Origin: Brevibacillus brevis
Lineage (GTDB): Bacteria; Bacillota; Bacilli; Brevibacillales; Brevibacillaceae
NCBI RefSeq assembly: GCF_022026395.1
Contig: NZ_CP041767.1
Span: 4,000,501-4,064,500 of the forward strand
Length of the DNA stretch: 64,000 nt
Reading direction: 5' to 3'
Shown here: piece by piece, positions 35,401 to 45,800 of the stretch
How positions within the stretch are numbered: position 1 is the first letter of the stretch
Layout: each line of letters begins with the position of its first letter
Notes under the pieces: model-generated
The model's database searches: none
What the model was told of the DNA's origin: nothing
What the model saw: the letters and a program-made list of their open reading frames with translations, nothing else
Made by a program: the position numbers and the translations under genes

Positions 35401-36793
35401 CGACTAAGTCATCTACTGTCTGATATTCAAAAAACAAAGTACCGCTGATGGTTTCGCCGAAAATTTTCCGAAATTGATTGATCAGTTGAACAGATAAAAT
35501 GGAATCCATACCGTACGCCTCTAAAGGCTCAGAAGCATCCATTCGGTTACTCGGCATCTTCAGTGTTTCAGCGATCAGCTGTTTGATGTATTCCGTACTT
35601 TTTTCGCGCAGGACATCTTTGCTTGCCCTTCCTTCAGGAGCGAAAGGTATTTCCACTCTCTTGGCTTTTGGCTGTTCAGCATTTACGCTCGTCTTAGGTT
35701 TAGGCGGTTGTTTTATTTGCTGTTGGCGGATCACGCCGTCACTTTCGGTCACAATAATCTGCTGTCCCATCGCGTGCGCCTCTTCTGTTGGGAAAAAGAC
35801 CGACTGAAATCCTTCTTCCTCCAATACTCTCTGCCACGTTGCCGAAGATAACCCAGGGCAGCCTGAAAGGCGCAGCTCTGGGTCTTCGTACAGCCACCAG
35901 CCCTCCAGCAAACCAAAGGTAAGATGGAGGAAGAGGGTGTTTTTACTCATTTCATTTAGCAAAAGCAAGCCGTTCTTCTTTAGAACGGCTTTCGCGTTAC
36001 GCACGGTTTGGCGAATGTTTTTGGTGGCGTGCAGGACATTTGCGGCAATGACGATATCATATCCGCCCAAATCAATTCCTTGTCCAGTCACAGCGTCTTC
36101 TACGTTAAAAATCTGATAGGTCAAATACGGATTGCTTGGGCCATACTCTTTTTCTGCATGCATGAAAAAGGCTTTGGAGAGGTCTGTATAGCAATATTCC
36201 TGGATATGCTTTTCATACGCCTTTACCTTTTGGAAAACGACGGCACTGGTTCCTCCCGTACCTGCACCAATCTCAAGAATGCGAATTCGGGCCGCAGAAT
36301 CCTGGTTGAGCCGTTCCTCTACAAAAGCAACCACTGTATCCGCGAGCACTTCATTGAAGTAGTCGGAAACTTTGTTATTTTTGTATACCTTTTCGACTAA
36401 TTCCATCGATGAATTGGGAAAGATGACCTCTGTAGCCCTCACTTTTCCAGTGAGAATTTGCGGTAAAACACGCATGGTTGCTTCGACTAACTTGACTTGC
36501 GCATGCGTATCCGAATTTTTTAGCCAGACTCCTTTTTCTTGTTCCCATTCCTGCCAAACAGCCGTACTGGAAATGGGCGCAGTATCGATCACGGTAGATG
36601 TTTCGCTATCGTAAACGAGATAATCATTCCGGGCTAAAACAGAAGCCGTTTCTTCGAGCCACATGTCATATAAGTCAAGCAGGCCGCTTTTTCTTTTGAG
36701 ATCGCTGAGCGTCTGATTCTTTTCTGCAAAGCAGCCAAGCGACTGCATTTGACCCCACAGTAACTTTAAGAGAAGCTCGTCCATTTTGTTCAT
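29447..36793 (-). CDS. Trans-AT PKS: CMT-ACP-KS0-OMT-ACP-ACP-KS-PCP
   Basis: 2448 residues, no AT domain. Order: C-methyltransferase (~90-370, RILEIGAGTGGTSA); ACP (YGMDSILSV, ~429); KS0 (~530-950), with active cysteine DTMCSS but EASAYGS in place of EAHGTGT, hence non-elongating; a second SAM methyltransferase of the O-methyl type (~1140-1400, VLDFGCGHGTD, HGFTITKAQAE); tandem ACPs (GIGSLNAVALS ~1507, GIGSLNAVQLS ~1624); a complete KS (~1700-2130, NTACSSS, EAHGTAT, NIGHTTA); and a terminal peptidyl-carrier-like domain (LGGDSIMATQ, ~2390). No KR follows the last KS, so a beta-keto unit is passed to the NRPS. KS0-OMT modules in this class O-methylate the preceding hydroxyl. ATG at 36793 follows AAGGAG; the gene starts 18 bases past the previous stop. 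Confidence 0.93.
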   Translation of the reverse strand: MNKMDELLLKLLWGQMQSLGCFAEKNQTLSDLKRKSGLLDLYDMWLEETASVLARNDYLVYDSETSTVIDTAPISSTAVWQEWEQEKGVWLKNSDTHAQVKLVEATMRVLPQILTGKVRATEVIFPNSSMELVEKVYKNNKVSDYFNEVLADTVVAFVEERLNQDSAARIRILEIGAGTGGTSAVVFQKVKAYEKHIQEYCYTDLSKAFFMHAEKEYGPSNPYLTYQIFNVEDAVTGQGIDLGGYDIVIAANVLHATKNIRQTVRNAKAVLKKNGLLLLNEMSKNTLFLHLTFGLLEGWWLYEDPELRLSGCPGLSSATWQRVLEEEGFQSVFFPTEEAHAMGQQIIVTESDGVIRQQQIKQPPKPKTSVNAEQPKAKRVEIPFAPEGRASKDVLREKSTEYIKQLIAETLKMPSNRMDASEPLEAYGMDSILSVQLINQFRKIFGETISGTLFFEYQTVDDLVEHLLETQREALISLTELDDYKQEPNQTEDQVELAPLPKTGEKRNPRKTRSFAPAVRSQRTASKPASSGKIAIIGMSGRFAQANNLEEFWENLIQGKKSISEIPAKRWDWTAYYHPNREDAISQGKSYSKWGAFLEEFDQFDPLFFHMTPREAENIDPQERLYLEECWKALEDAGYASSKMSAELRKRTGVFGGITKQGFHLYSTETTQHFPTTSYSSMVNRVSYYLNLQGPSMPIDTMCSSALVAIHEACEYIRNGKGSMAIAGGVNLYTHPLTYFGLTVGQLISHTSDSAAFGKGGIGFVPGEGVGAVVLKDYDQAVRDLDHIYAVIRGTAVNHKGKANSYMTPSPNPIADVMEEALEESGLDPRSISYLEASAYGSDIVDAVEMTAVTKAYHNRQGAEGDYRLGSVKPNIGHCESASGMSQLMKVILSLQHQTLVPTLIPDELNPNIHFDQLPFQLQREVSEWKQITVDGQTVPRRAGITSFGGGGVNAHLIVEEYNRTPSSRRVNDSEPALFVFSAKNKERLQAYIHRWIAYLHKNRHMDVANTAYTLQIGREEMPCRLAVITHNQTVLLKQLERWLEHQEETEHCFFGDLKENKELMADRVTLAIESKDVGELATLWVLGNPIPWQKLHEGKALSRVAKLPTYPFKRRTCWIERNQTNRTRRETSMTSAHPEFENKAVEIYTYSANSSEAEFSEDYLTVCPFERKIPGFSMSRVILNPEKYPLEREMVREKQVEMRQVLFCKENFSRVKKVLDFGCGHGTDVIQIAELYPHIETHGFTITKAQAELGNQRIAQKNLGARAKIFNKDSSKDAFPDLYDIIVGIEVSFHIRNKQGLFHNISSALNEEGTVLLIDYIANTRGPIVDQNVEVSIPTVQEWIELLAEHQLVIDEIIDVSPQIANALHDPDVEQYIKHLPKAVQDLYINTVNQSISLERGWISYCLFKLKKAPHLAYPKRCEWNASKISKKRPYPEALAEMVNSGYIPYPKQQTRTLPNPNQYDHSFPWNRETIKESLVEAFATVLGLQSEELDEVVTLKDMGIGSLNAVALSEMINSKFNLKLPTSVVFEHDTLDSLAGYIASHLQQGEPSQLRSSKPFASDAQNQSDSSDYSESKHNLSADQSIPDRTKIKTGLIEAFSAVLGLRQEELEEVETLKDLGIGSLNAVQLSEAINSQFHLKLPTSVVFEHNTLEALASYIATHLPEHQSAQTIRHFEEKPVYTKRVPTRNIAFEPAKAASNDIAIIGISCRTAGAQGQDEFWELVSHGKDCIKEVTNPDWRAFFKENGLVDIPIKYGAMEDIEYFDPAFFKISPTEAQSMDVTQRILLQESYKALEDAGYTPSMLRGQPVGTIIGAMAGMTVEQDFSHFGMLGSDTSILASRIAYFLDLKGPALAVNTACSSSLVAIDIACQKLKTEEVNLAIAGGITIYSHPAPFISMSNARMLSPTGECRPFDNGANGIVVGDGVGVVILKRLQDALRDNDSIYGVIRGSGTNQDGRTLGITVPSFQAQSDLQKSIYAKKQIDVEDIQYIEAHGTATKLGDPVEIHALSESFRHFTPKKRFCAIGSLKANIGHTTAAAGVLSVIKVLLSMKNRKMAPSIHFVKENEHIDFENSPVYVNTKLQDWQTNSKGSRLAAVSSFGFSGTNAHLVIEEFDRSKVRSVAPVEGQEIATGVFVLSAESREQLVAYAKKTKVFVEKHPEVKLADFLYTYQTARESMAHRVAIVVHSKDQLIALLEQFIQGNGTKTADLFIGEINKTGGIKIGDTEEGRDFIRNLALNKKIKKLAELWVHGNEIEWEALYPKGMVSRLSGLPSYPFTKERYRLPKVVVGNRTHQEAAATSELTAEKHEHRAADLANSTEVTRVQAEEADGREAEIQNSGIHHDVIHAEDDDTPRNELVRKIAAAWEEVLGVKKVDIHKNFQDLGGDSIMATQIISRLKNSFPVDLNLDNLFSAPTVAGMAELIEEELIAVIDELPEEAILELLS
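31790..32300 (-). repeat. Tandem duplicated ACP coding units
   Basis: Two ACP-coding blocks about 360 bp apart (around 31800-31960 and 32160-32320) share long near-identical stretches around the serine motif, for example ACAAC(A/G)CTGGTCGGTA. This looks like a recent internal duplication in the PKS gene. Confidence 0.7.
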
Positions 36794-36811
36794 ACTAGGC
36801 ACTCCTTCGGC

Positions 36812-39800
36812 TTACACGTATAGAACCGGTTTGTCCTGTTCTCTTGCTGGTTGAGATTTCTGAGTGGCATTGACTAGAAATTCAGTAATGTGTTTAAGCG
36901 TTGGATAGTCCATCATCGCAGCAGGTGTCAGTTCAAGCTTGTACGTCTGATTGATTTTGGTAGAAAACTCGGTGAGCTTGATTGGGTCGAATCCGTATTC
37001 TTTTAGTTCACTATCCGTATCGATTTCTTCGCTCTCTACCTTCAGAATTTGAGAGGCGAGCTGAATGATCGTTGCTTGTACGTTCTCAAACAAGCTGTCC
37101 GTGCCCGTACCTGCTTCTGATGCAAAATAGGCTGCTTTGGGCATCTCTTTTACTTTTAACTTGTTTTTAATGCTTGCCATGCTGGAGGAAATTTTGGTTG
37201 AAACGACTGCAACCGATTCCTGTGTATTGATTCCTTCCATCTCGAGTGGCTTGGTCGTTTTCATCAGCGCCAATTGATTCATGGGGCCTGTTAGCAAGGC
37301 TTCCAATGCTTCCATCCCTTCTGAAGGTTCAATCGAGCCAATGCCGATCTGTTCCATTCGTTCCTGATAGCCCTTGGACGCAACGATTCCAACACTGCCC
37401 CAGTATCCCCAGTTCATTACTTTCACCGCGCATGTCCATTCCTTGGCAAGCTGATGAGCGAAAGCATCTTTGAAGGCGCAGCCGGCAGCATAATTGCTTT
37501 GTCCAGGCGATTTCGTAAACGAGTTAATCGAGGAGAAAAACAGGACGAAATCCAATGGATCCTCGCCAAACACTTGGCTCATCCGCACACTTACCTCTAC
37601 TTTTGGTACCAGTCCGGCTCGGAAGGTCGTCTCGTCCATATTCGCCAGACTTCTATCCAGGAGGACAATGGCTGAATGAATCACCCCGTTAATCTTGCCA
37701 TGTTGCTTTTTGATCTCCTCATAAGCAGATTGCAGCGACTCGCGATCCGTAGCATCAGCTTCGATGTAGAGTGGTGCAGGTCCCAAGGCAGCAAGTTGAT
37801 TTATTTTGTTCTGAATCGACTCATCTTTCATGCGACGACCGATCCAAATCACCTGGGCTTGATAGGTTCGGATCATGTATTCGCTCCACGCCTGTCCAAT
37901 ACCGCCCGCGCCCCCAATCACAACATAGACGCCATGTTGCCGGTAGACGGTTTGCTTCGTGAAAGGTCTCTGCACCGGCATCAACTGTTGGCGATACCAC
38001 GTGTGTCCATGGTATGCCCAAGCGTTTCCATGAGCATCGGCAGGCAAAGTAAAAATATCACGGAGCGGCCACTCGGCATGCGCCTCCAAATCGACGAGTC
38101 TTACCTTCCAGTTCGGATATTCCTTCGCCATCGACCCGATCAATCCGTGGATGCTGGCATGCGTTGGATGGACTTTCTCTTTTTGGTAGATAGCCTGTGC
38201 CTGGACAGTAATGATCGTCCAGCCCAAGTCTCTCGTCTGATACCCCAGCGCAAGCAAAGCCTTGATCAAGCGGAAAACTTGAATAACGCCCCGCTCCTGC
38301 TCGTTCATCACGGACTCCTCTTTTACGGATTTCACACAGCTATCGGGAGCAACCCACATGATGTGATCGACCACACCCTGCTCTTCCAGCTTACTTGCGA
38401 TGACCTCAATAGAATCATCTGACTGAAGCGGTAAAACAGTAGCTTGAGGGTAATGATGTTGAAGGAGACTTCTGTCCTTTTCTTCGGCGCAAACGATGAC
38501 TACTTGATCACTCATTGATGGAATGACTTCCCCATTTTCTACAGACACGGCGTTCCATACTGGAGTGAGCATCGTGGTTCCCATCAGTGCGGGAGCGGAA
38601 GTCACTGTTTCCTGAGTCACGGTTTCCTGAGTCTCCCTCACCGTCGCACCTCGTTTTTCACTCCCCATTGAAAAGCCTCTCATCCTCACGCCTATTCTGC
38701 CTGCCTCATCACATAGATCGATATCGATTTTCTTATTCTCCGCTTGGGTATCTTCACTGTATCGAATCAGAGCATACAGCACAGCAGGATGATTCTCGTA
38801 AATCTCCAGCTCTTCAAGGACAAAAGAACCATCAGGTCGGATGAAGCTGATGCTGTCAGATGATGCAGCCTCCGTAATGAGATAACGAGATGACTGCAAC
38901 AGAGACTCTAGCAGGCTAGGATGGAGAACGAATTGTCCTGCTGTTTCCATGGCAATCGAGGGCAAGGAGAGTTTTACCAGAACTTGTTCCCGCGCCCTGT
39001 ATACCTCTTCAATCCCTTCAAAACTCAGATGATCAGCCATTCCACGTTCTTTTAACAGCTCGCAGCATTGTCTGGCAGTAAGCATCTCACTGCTCTCGGC
39101 TTGCAAGGCAGGTAGATCCAAAATTGGTGCTTCAACGAACGAAGTGAATTCGACCATACCTTGGCTGTGTACCACAGACTCGGTATCATCTTCATTCGAT
39201 TTGCTGTAGATTTCATAGGAAAGCTCTCCAGTATCCTCTGGATGGATCCCCAGGTGTACCTGAACCAAATCGTCGCCCACCAATAGCGGTTGGTCTGTGA
39301 CAATATGAGACATTCGGATTCCAGATAAAGTCCCCTCTCTATCTCCCGCTGCCTGCTTCACTGCCGCCCGTGCCATTTCCAAATAAGCAGTGAGTGGAAA
39401 GAAGCGCTGCCCGTTTCCAAGATGGTCAGCCAAGAACGGCTCCTGCCCTGTGAAGATGGAACTATATCTCAGCTCATAGAGGTCAGAAGTGTTCTTGTGA
39501 AGCAATGGATGGAGGATATCCCCTCTAACCGAAGATGATTCGTTCATACCTGCTGCCTTTGGCTTCTCAACGTCTATCCAATAACGCTCCCTGGCAAAAG
39601 GATAAGTAGGCAAGCTGACGCGCCGCGGTTTATCTTCGCTATATAGCTTATTCCAATCAAAAGAGACGCCCTTGACCCAAAGGTTCATCAGTTTTGCAAA
39701 TTTCCCTTTGGCAATCCATGTCTCCACTGTTTGTTTCATATCTTCATCAGCAAAAAGAGCTACTGTGTCATGGTTGCGTTTCACTCGCCCACGATACAGC

Positions 39801-42800
39801 TCGGCAATGTTCTCTTCACCTTCTGCAAAATGCGTTAGTTTTTCCGCAAGCTCATCAACTGATCTGACGAGGACAGCCAAGCGTTCCTCCAGCGCTTCCC
39901 GTCCTACCTGAAGCGTAAAAGCGATATCAGCCAAATGGGCATCAGTGAATGATTCTTCCTTGATGGCCTTCAATAATCGATTCACTTGAGCCAACAGTCT
40001 CTCTTCGTTTTTTGCAGAGAGCACGATCACTTTTGGATGCTGTGGCTGCGAGCTATTCTCTGGCTGTCTATCTTTTTCGCGATACTCTTCGATGACAATA
40101 TGGACATTGGCTCCTCCCGCCCCAAACGACGATAGCCCAGCGATTCTCGGATATTCCTTGGTTACTCCGTTGATTTCAATGATTGGTCTTTGCCACTCTG
40201 CCAGCTTTTGCTGAACCGCAAATGGTGTATCACTGAAATCAATGTTTGGATTCATGACCTCAGCGTGCAAGGATGGTGCGATTTGACCGTACTTCATTTG
40301 AAGCAATATTTTGGTCAATCCCGCAATTCCTGCGGCACTCTCCGTATGTCCGATGTTTGACTTGGCCGAGCCAATCGCGCAGAATTGCTTGTCTTTCGTG
40401 TGTTGTCCGAATGCACGAGTCAGTCCCGCAATCTCGATTGGGTCGCCCAAAGCGGTACCTGTACCGTGCGCTTCGATGTAGCTGACGGCACGAGCATCCA
40501 CTCCCGCTCGCTGTAATGCCTCGTGGATTACCTGCGACTGTGCGATGGGGTTGGGAACGGTGTATCCATTCGTTTTGCCGCCTGCATTGAGCATGCTTCC
40601 CTTGATGACGCCGTATATGTGGTCTCCGTCGGCAATCGCCTTTTGCAGAGGCTTCAATACGATAGCTCCCACACCTTCTCCATCTACAAAACCGTCCGCT
40701 TGATCGCCAAACGACTTGCAGCGGTCACCAGCAGATAGCATCGTCGCTCCAGACAGTCGGATATAGTGAAACGGATCGACAATTAAATTGACCCCGCCAG
40801 CGATGGCACATTCACTTGTACCGCTGTACAAGCTTTCCAATGCCAAATGAATCGCCGTCAAAGAAGAGGAGCACGCCGTATCCACTGCTAGACTCGGTCC
40901 TTGGAAATTGAACAGGTAGGAAACTCGATTCGCAATCGACCAGTAGCTCGTTCCTGCTGGGTAATTTCCATTCATGACACCAACAAACACACCAATTTTT
41001 CTGCTTTCTCCCAAAGTGGCAGGAGTGTAGCCCGCATCTTCCATACTGGCGTATGCCGTTTGTAAAAATAGGCGCTCCTGCGGGTCCATCTGCTCTGCTT
41101 CGTTAGGCGAAATTTGGAAAAAGAGCGGGTCGAATTTATCGATATCCTCGATGAAACCGCCCCATTTGGTGTACATGTATCCTCTTTTCCCTTTTTCTTC
41201 GCTGAAAAATTCTTGCCAATTCCAACGATCCTTCGGCACTTCCGTGATGCAATTCTTCCCTTCTTTCAGCCGAGTCCAAAACTCCCAGACATCCCCCGCT
41301 TGCGGATAACGTCCTGCAAGACCAATGATCGCCACATCCTGTCTGGACGGCGCTGTTGTTTTTTCCGCTTCTGGATCAGGAACATGCAGGAATCGGCGAG
41401 ACTTTGCCTTTCGAAATGTCGAGCCAGCTTGCTCTTGGGTTGTCTTTCCAGAAGCTGCTGAGTTGGTTAGTTGCATTTGAACAGGTTCTTGTTCTTCCAT
41501 TCCTACTAATGCTAGTAAATCATCCGCTTGTGTTGTCATGAAATGCTCGACCAGCGCATCAATCGTTTGATATTCAAAAAAGAGGGTCGTGCTGATCTGA
41601 TGCATTTTTTTCCGTAGGACATTTGTCATTTGCACAATCATAATCGAATCAATGCCATACTCCTCCAGGGCGGCAGAAGAATCGATCTGGTCAAATGGAA
41701 TTTTCAGTGTTTCTCCGACCAATTGCTTGAAATAGGCTACGCTTTTCTCCCGAAGCATTGCCTCCGTGCTTGTTCCTCTGTCTGCATTTGAAGGAGTTGG
41801 TAAAGAAGAGGCTGAGGTCCCCATTGATTTCTGCTGTTGTTTGGACTTGCGGACAACGCCGTCACTTTCCGCAATTATCAACTGTGGATAGGAGACAACT
41901 CGGTAGCCCTCATCTCTCAATCCTTTCTGCCAACCTTCCAGAGGTAGTGTAAGACCTTCTGTGAGGTCTTTACGTACGTTTTCCTCCATCATCTCTTTTA
42001 CTAGAAGCAGACCATTCCTTTTTAAGAGATTCTTGCAGTTACGCAGGGTTTGGCGAATTTGTTGAGCGGTGTGCAGGTTATTCGCTGTGATAATCAGGTC
42101 GTACTCACCAGCATCCAATCCTTGTTCACTTAACGCCGCTTCTGGATCAAAAGCTTCGAAGCTCACAAAAGATTGATAGGCATGTAATTTTTGTGAAAGG
42201 AAGGAACTCGTAGACTCTGTACCTGCTCCAAGTTCGAGAATCCGTATTCCCGCTGATTGGTCATGCTTCACTCTCTCCTTGATAAAGGCAGCCACTACAT
42301 CAGCAAGCCCCTCATTTTCATGGGCAGACAGCTGTAGCGTGGACGGGTATATTGCAGAGTGAACATCCACCCATTCCTCTACCTTCATCCCTTCAATGAC
42401 AACAGGCTTCGTGATCTTCATGAAAGCAATTTGATCCATGGCTCCTGCGAGAAGTGTCTCTATGGCTTGCATTGCTTCTTGCGGCTGAATCAGCCCAATG
42501 CCGATTTGCTCCAAACGACGATAGGTTTCTACCATCTCCTGATGAGTATCTTCTACTTGCCCACTGCTCCAATATCCCCAATTGATCAGTTTCACCGCAT
42601 ATGGCCATGCTTGAGTCAATTGATGAGCATAGGCATCTTTAAAGGTACAACCAGCCGCGTAGTTGCTTTGCTTCGGAGCTTTCGTAACTGCCATGAGTGA
42701 TGAAAAGAACAAGACAAAATCCAACGGCTCCTTCTCAAACACCAAAGCGATGTTCACACTCACATCCACCTTAGACGAAAGCACTGCTCGGAAACCTTCC

Positions 42801-45800
42801 TCTTGCATGTTTTCCAAGCTTTCCTCCACCAAGACCATGGCAGAATGAACAACTCCGTCAATCCGTTGATACGTTTGCTTGATCTGTTCATAAGCTTGTT
42901 GCAAAGCGTCCTGCTGCGTTGCATCCGCTGCTATATAGTCTGGTGCTGGTCCAAAAGCGGCAAGTCTATCTATCTTGGCTTGAATCTCTTCATTTTTTTG
43001 ACGGCGACCAATCCATATGATCTGAGCTTGATAGGTACGTATCATATATTCGGTCCATGCTTCGCCGATGCCACCAGCACCGCCAATCACCACATAAATA
43101 CCACTCTGCTTCAATCGTGTCTGATCAATCGGAGGATGATCGACGGTGAGCAACTGCTGACGATACCATTCACCTTGACGATAAACCCACGGACGACCCT
43201 GACGATCTCTTGGCAGCCTCAACATATCATCCAGCGGCCATTCAGATTCGGCCTCTACATCCATGAGTCGAATCTTCCAGTTTGGATATTCCTTCGCCAT
43301 CGAACCAATTAATCCATGAATACTGGCGTGGCAAGGATTCACAACATCTGTATGGCATATAGGCTGGGCTTGAACCGTGATGACACTCCACCCCAACTCC
43401 TTACTTCCATATCCCAAGTGAAGCAAGGCTTTAATCGTTCGGAAGCATAGAATCACTCCCTGATCTTGCCCCGCGATTAATCGATGATCCGCCAAGGAGT
43501 CTATCGCATCAAAAGGAGCGATCCACACCAGATGATCGATGGAACCAAGCTCTTCCAGTCGGTATACGATTTCCTCCATCGTATTCTCAGCCTGAATGGA
43601 CAATACTTTTGCTCGTGGATAGTATTGTTGAATGGCGATCCTATTCTCTTCATTTCCGCCCACAATGACAACCTGCTCATCAGCAGTGGGGAAAAGCTGT
43701 CCCTTCTCAACAGGAGTCACATCCCACACAGCAGACAGCATGAGATTCCCCACAGGAGGCTCCAGAGAAGTTGCGGAAGAAGCGCTTTTCGAAGAAACAT
43801 GGCTCGCTTGCTTCCCGTCCTCCAGCACTCGCATGGAATATCCCTTTATTCGTACACAAACCGTTCCTTTTTCATCGCATAAATCAATATCCAGCTTCTG
43901 CACTTTGTCGTCTGCGCTGCTGATGGCACTGTAACGAACGTACGCCCACATCGAGGATGTGCACTTGCCGTAGATTTCCACTTCCTCCATGGCAAAAGGC
44001 AAGGACGGCTTTCGGCTCGAATGACCATCCGCTGATGGGGTCTCTTCCCCAACCATCATGAGCCCGATCGATGCCTGCAAAGCCGAATCCATTAAGCTTG
44101 GATGCAGGACAAAAGGGTTTTCCATCTCGGAGACGGTGGCTGGCAAGGATAACTTGGCTAAAACTTGACCCTCCCCTACATACAAGGCGTCAATTCCTTG
44201 ATGAGCCGAACCATAATCCATCCCTATTGCATGAAAAATGCTGTAGCATTGTTCGGATGAAAACGCTCGTTGATTGCACTCTGCTTGTAAGGATGGCAAA
44301 TTCAACGCATGTTTCTCAGCAACAACATGAAGCATGACGCTGCCCTGACTGTGTACGACGGGTTCTGCATCCATCGCCTCCAACTCGCTATAGATTTCAA
44401 AAGTAATCTCACCATTCTCTTCGGGAACAAGACCGATATGTATCTGTGCAGGTTGGTCACCCACAACAATTGGCCGTGTCCAAACCACGTTTTTGAGTTG
44501 AATCTGGGCTGGTTCTTCAGTCAAGGCAGCCGTTGCTTGCTCTGCTGCTGCTCTCGCCATTTCCAGATAGGCGACTCCCGGCAAAATTCTCTGATTCTTC
44601 ACGACATGATCTGATAAGAAAAACTCCTGACCTGTAAAGGTGGAACTGAACCTTTGTTCAGAAAAATCAGAAGTATTCCGCTGCAAAAGTGGATGAATGG
44701 CAGTTTCGCTCATAAATGGAGCTGCTGTCTTGCGGCTCACCGATTTACTTTTGCTCTCTGGAATCCAATAACGATTCTTTGCAAATGGGTACGTCGGTAA
44801 GGGCACACGTCTTGGTTTGTTATTCTGGTATAGCTGTTCCCAGTCCATTTCATTGCCTGTCACCCAACATTCAGCTATTTTTCTGATGTCGCCTTCTGCA
44901 ATCCAGCTTTGGATAAGCTGTTGAGAGTCTTGGTCGTTGTTCGACTTCAAGCTCCCTATCCAACAATGATCGATCGTATTCTCGCCTCGCGAAAAAGCTT
45001 CCAATTTTCCGATCAGCTCGGGTATATCCTCGACGACAAAGGCTACTCGTTCTTTCATCGCTTCTCGTCCAACTTGCAAGGTATACGCCACATTTTCCAG
45101 ATCGATTTGCGTTTCTCGATCAGCAAAAGACTGAATTTCCACTTCTATCTCGTCTCGATGGCTATCCATGAGAGAAGCGATGACAGAAGCAATGGAGCTG
45201 CCTTGATCGAATTCCTTGAAATCAAGCTGAATATGCAGCTCCTCTTGCAGTTTTTGCTTGAGCTGTGTGATTTGAACGAGGTCTACTCCGTATTCATGCC
45301 ACTCTTGTTCGAACTCAATGCTGCTTTCTGCCACATGAATAATAGTGGATAACATTCTGCGAAGCTTCTTCTCCAGCATTTCTTGAAGCTGTTTTTGCTT
45401 CTCTTCCTCACTTGGTTGAGGGTGATTGCCAGATGATGCCCTTTTTAGAAAGTCCGCTACTTTTTGCGCATAGACTAGCAATCGTTCCTTATTCTTGGCA
45501 GATAGCGGAATCATCACTGGGTGATTTTTATGGGCAATGGCTTGCGCTTTCGGCTTTGTTTCAACTGGGATGTACTCTTCCAAAATTAGATGGGCATTGG
45601 ACCCCGAAGCGCCAAACGAGCTTACCCCTGCACGTCTCGGAACGGACACTTCTTGACCATTTTCCATGATCACTGATTTCCATTCTTCTGTCCGCTGCTG
45701 TACATAAAAAGGAGATTGCGCAAAATGAATAAACGGATTCACTTCCTTGGCATGTAAGGAAGCAACGAGCGTTTTATGGTAGAGCTGAAGAACAGCTTTT

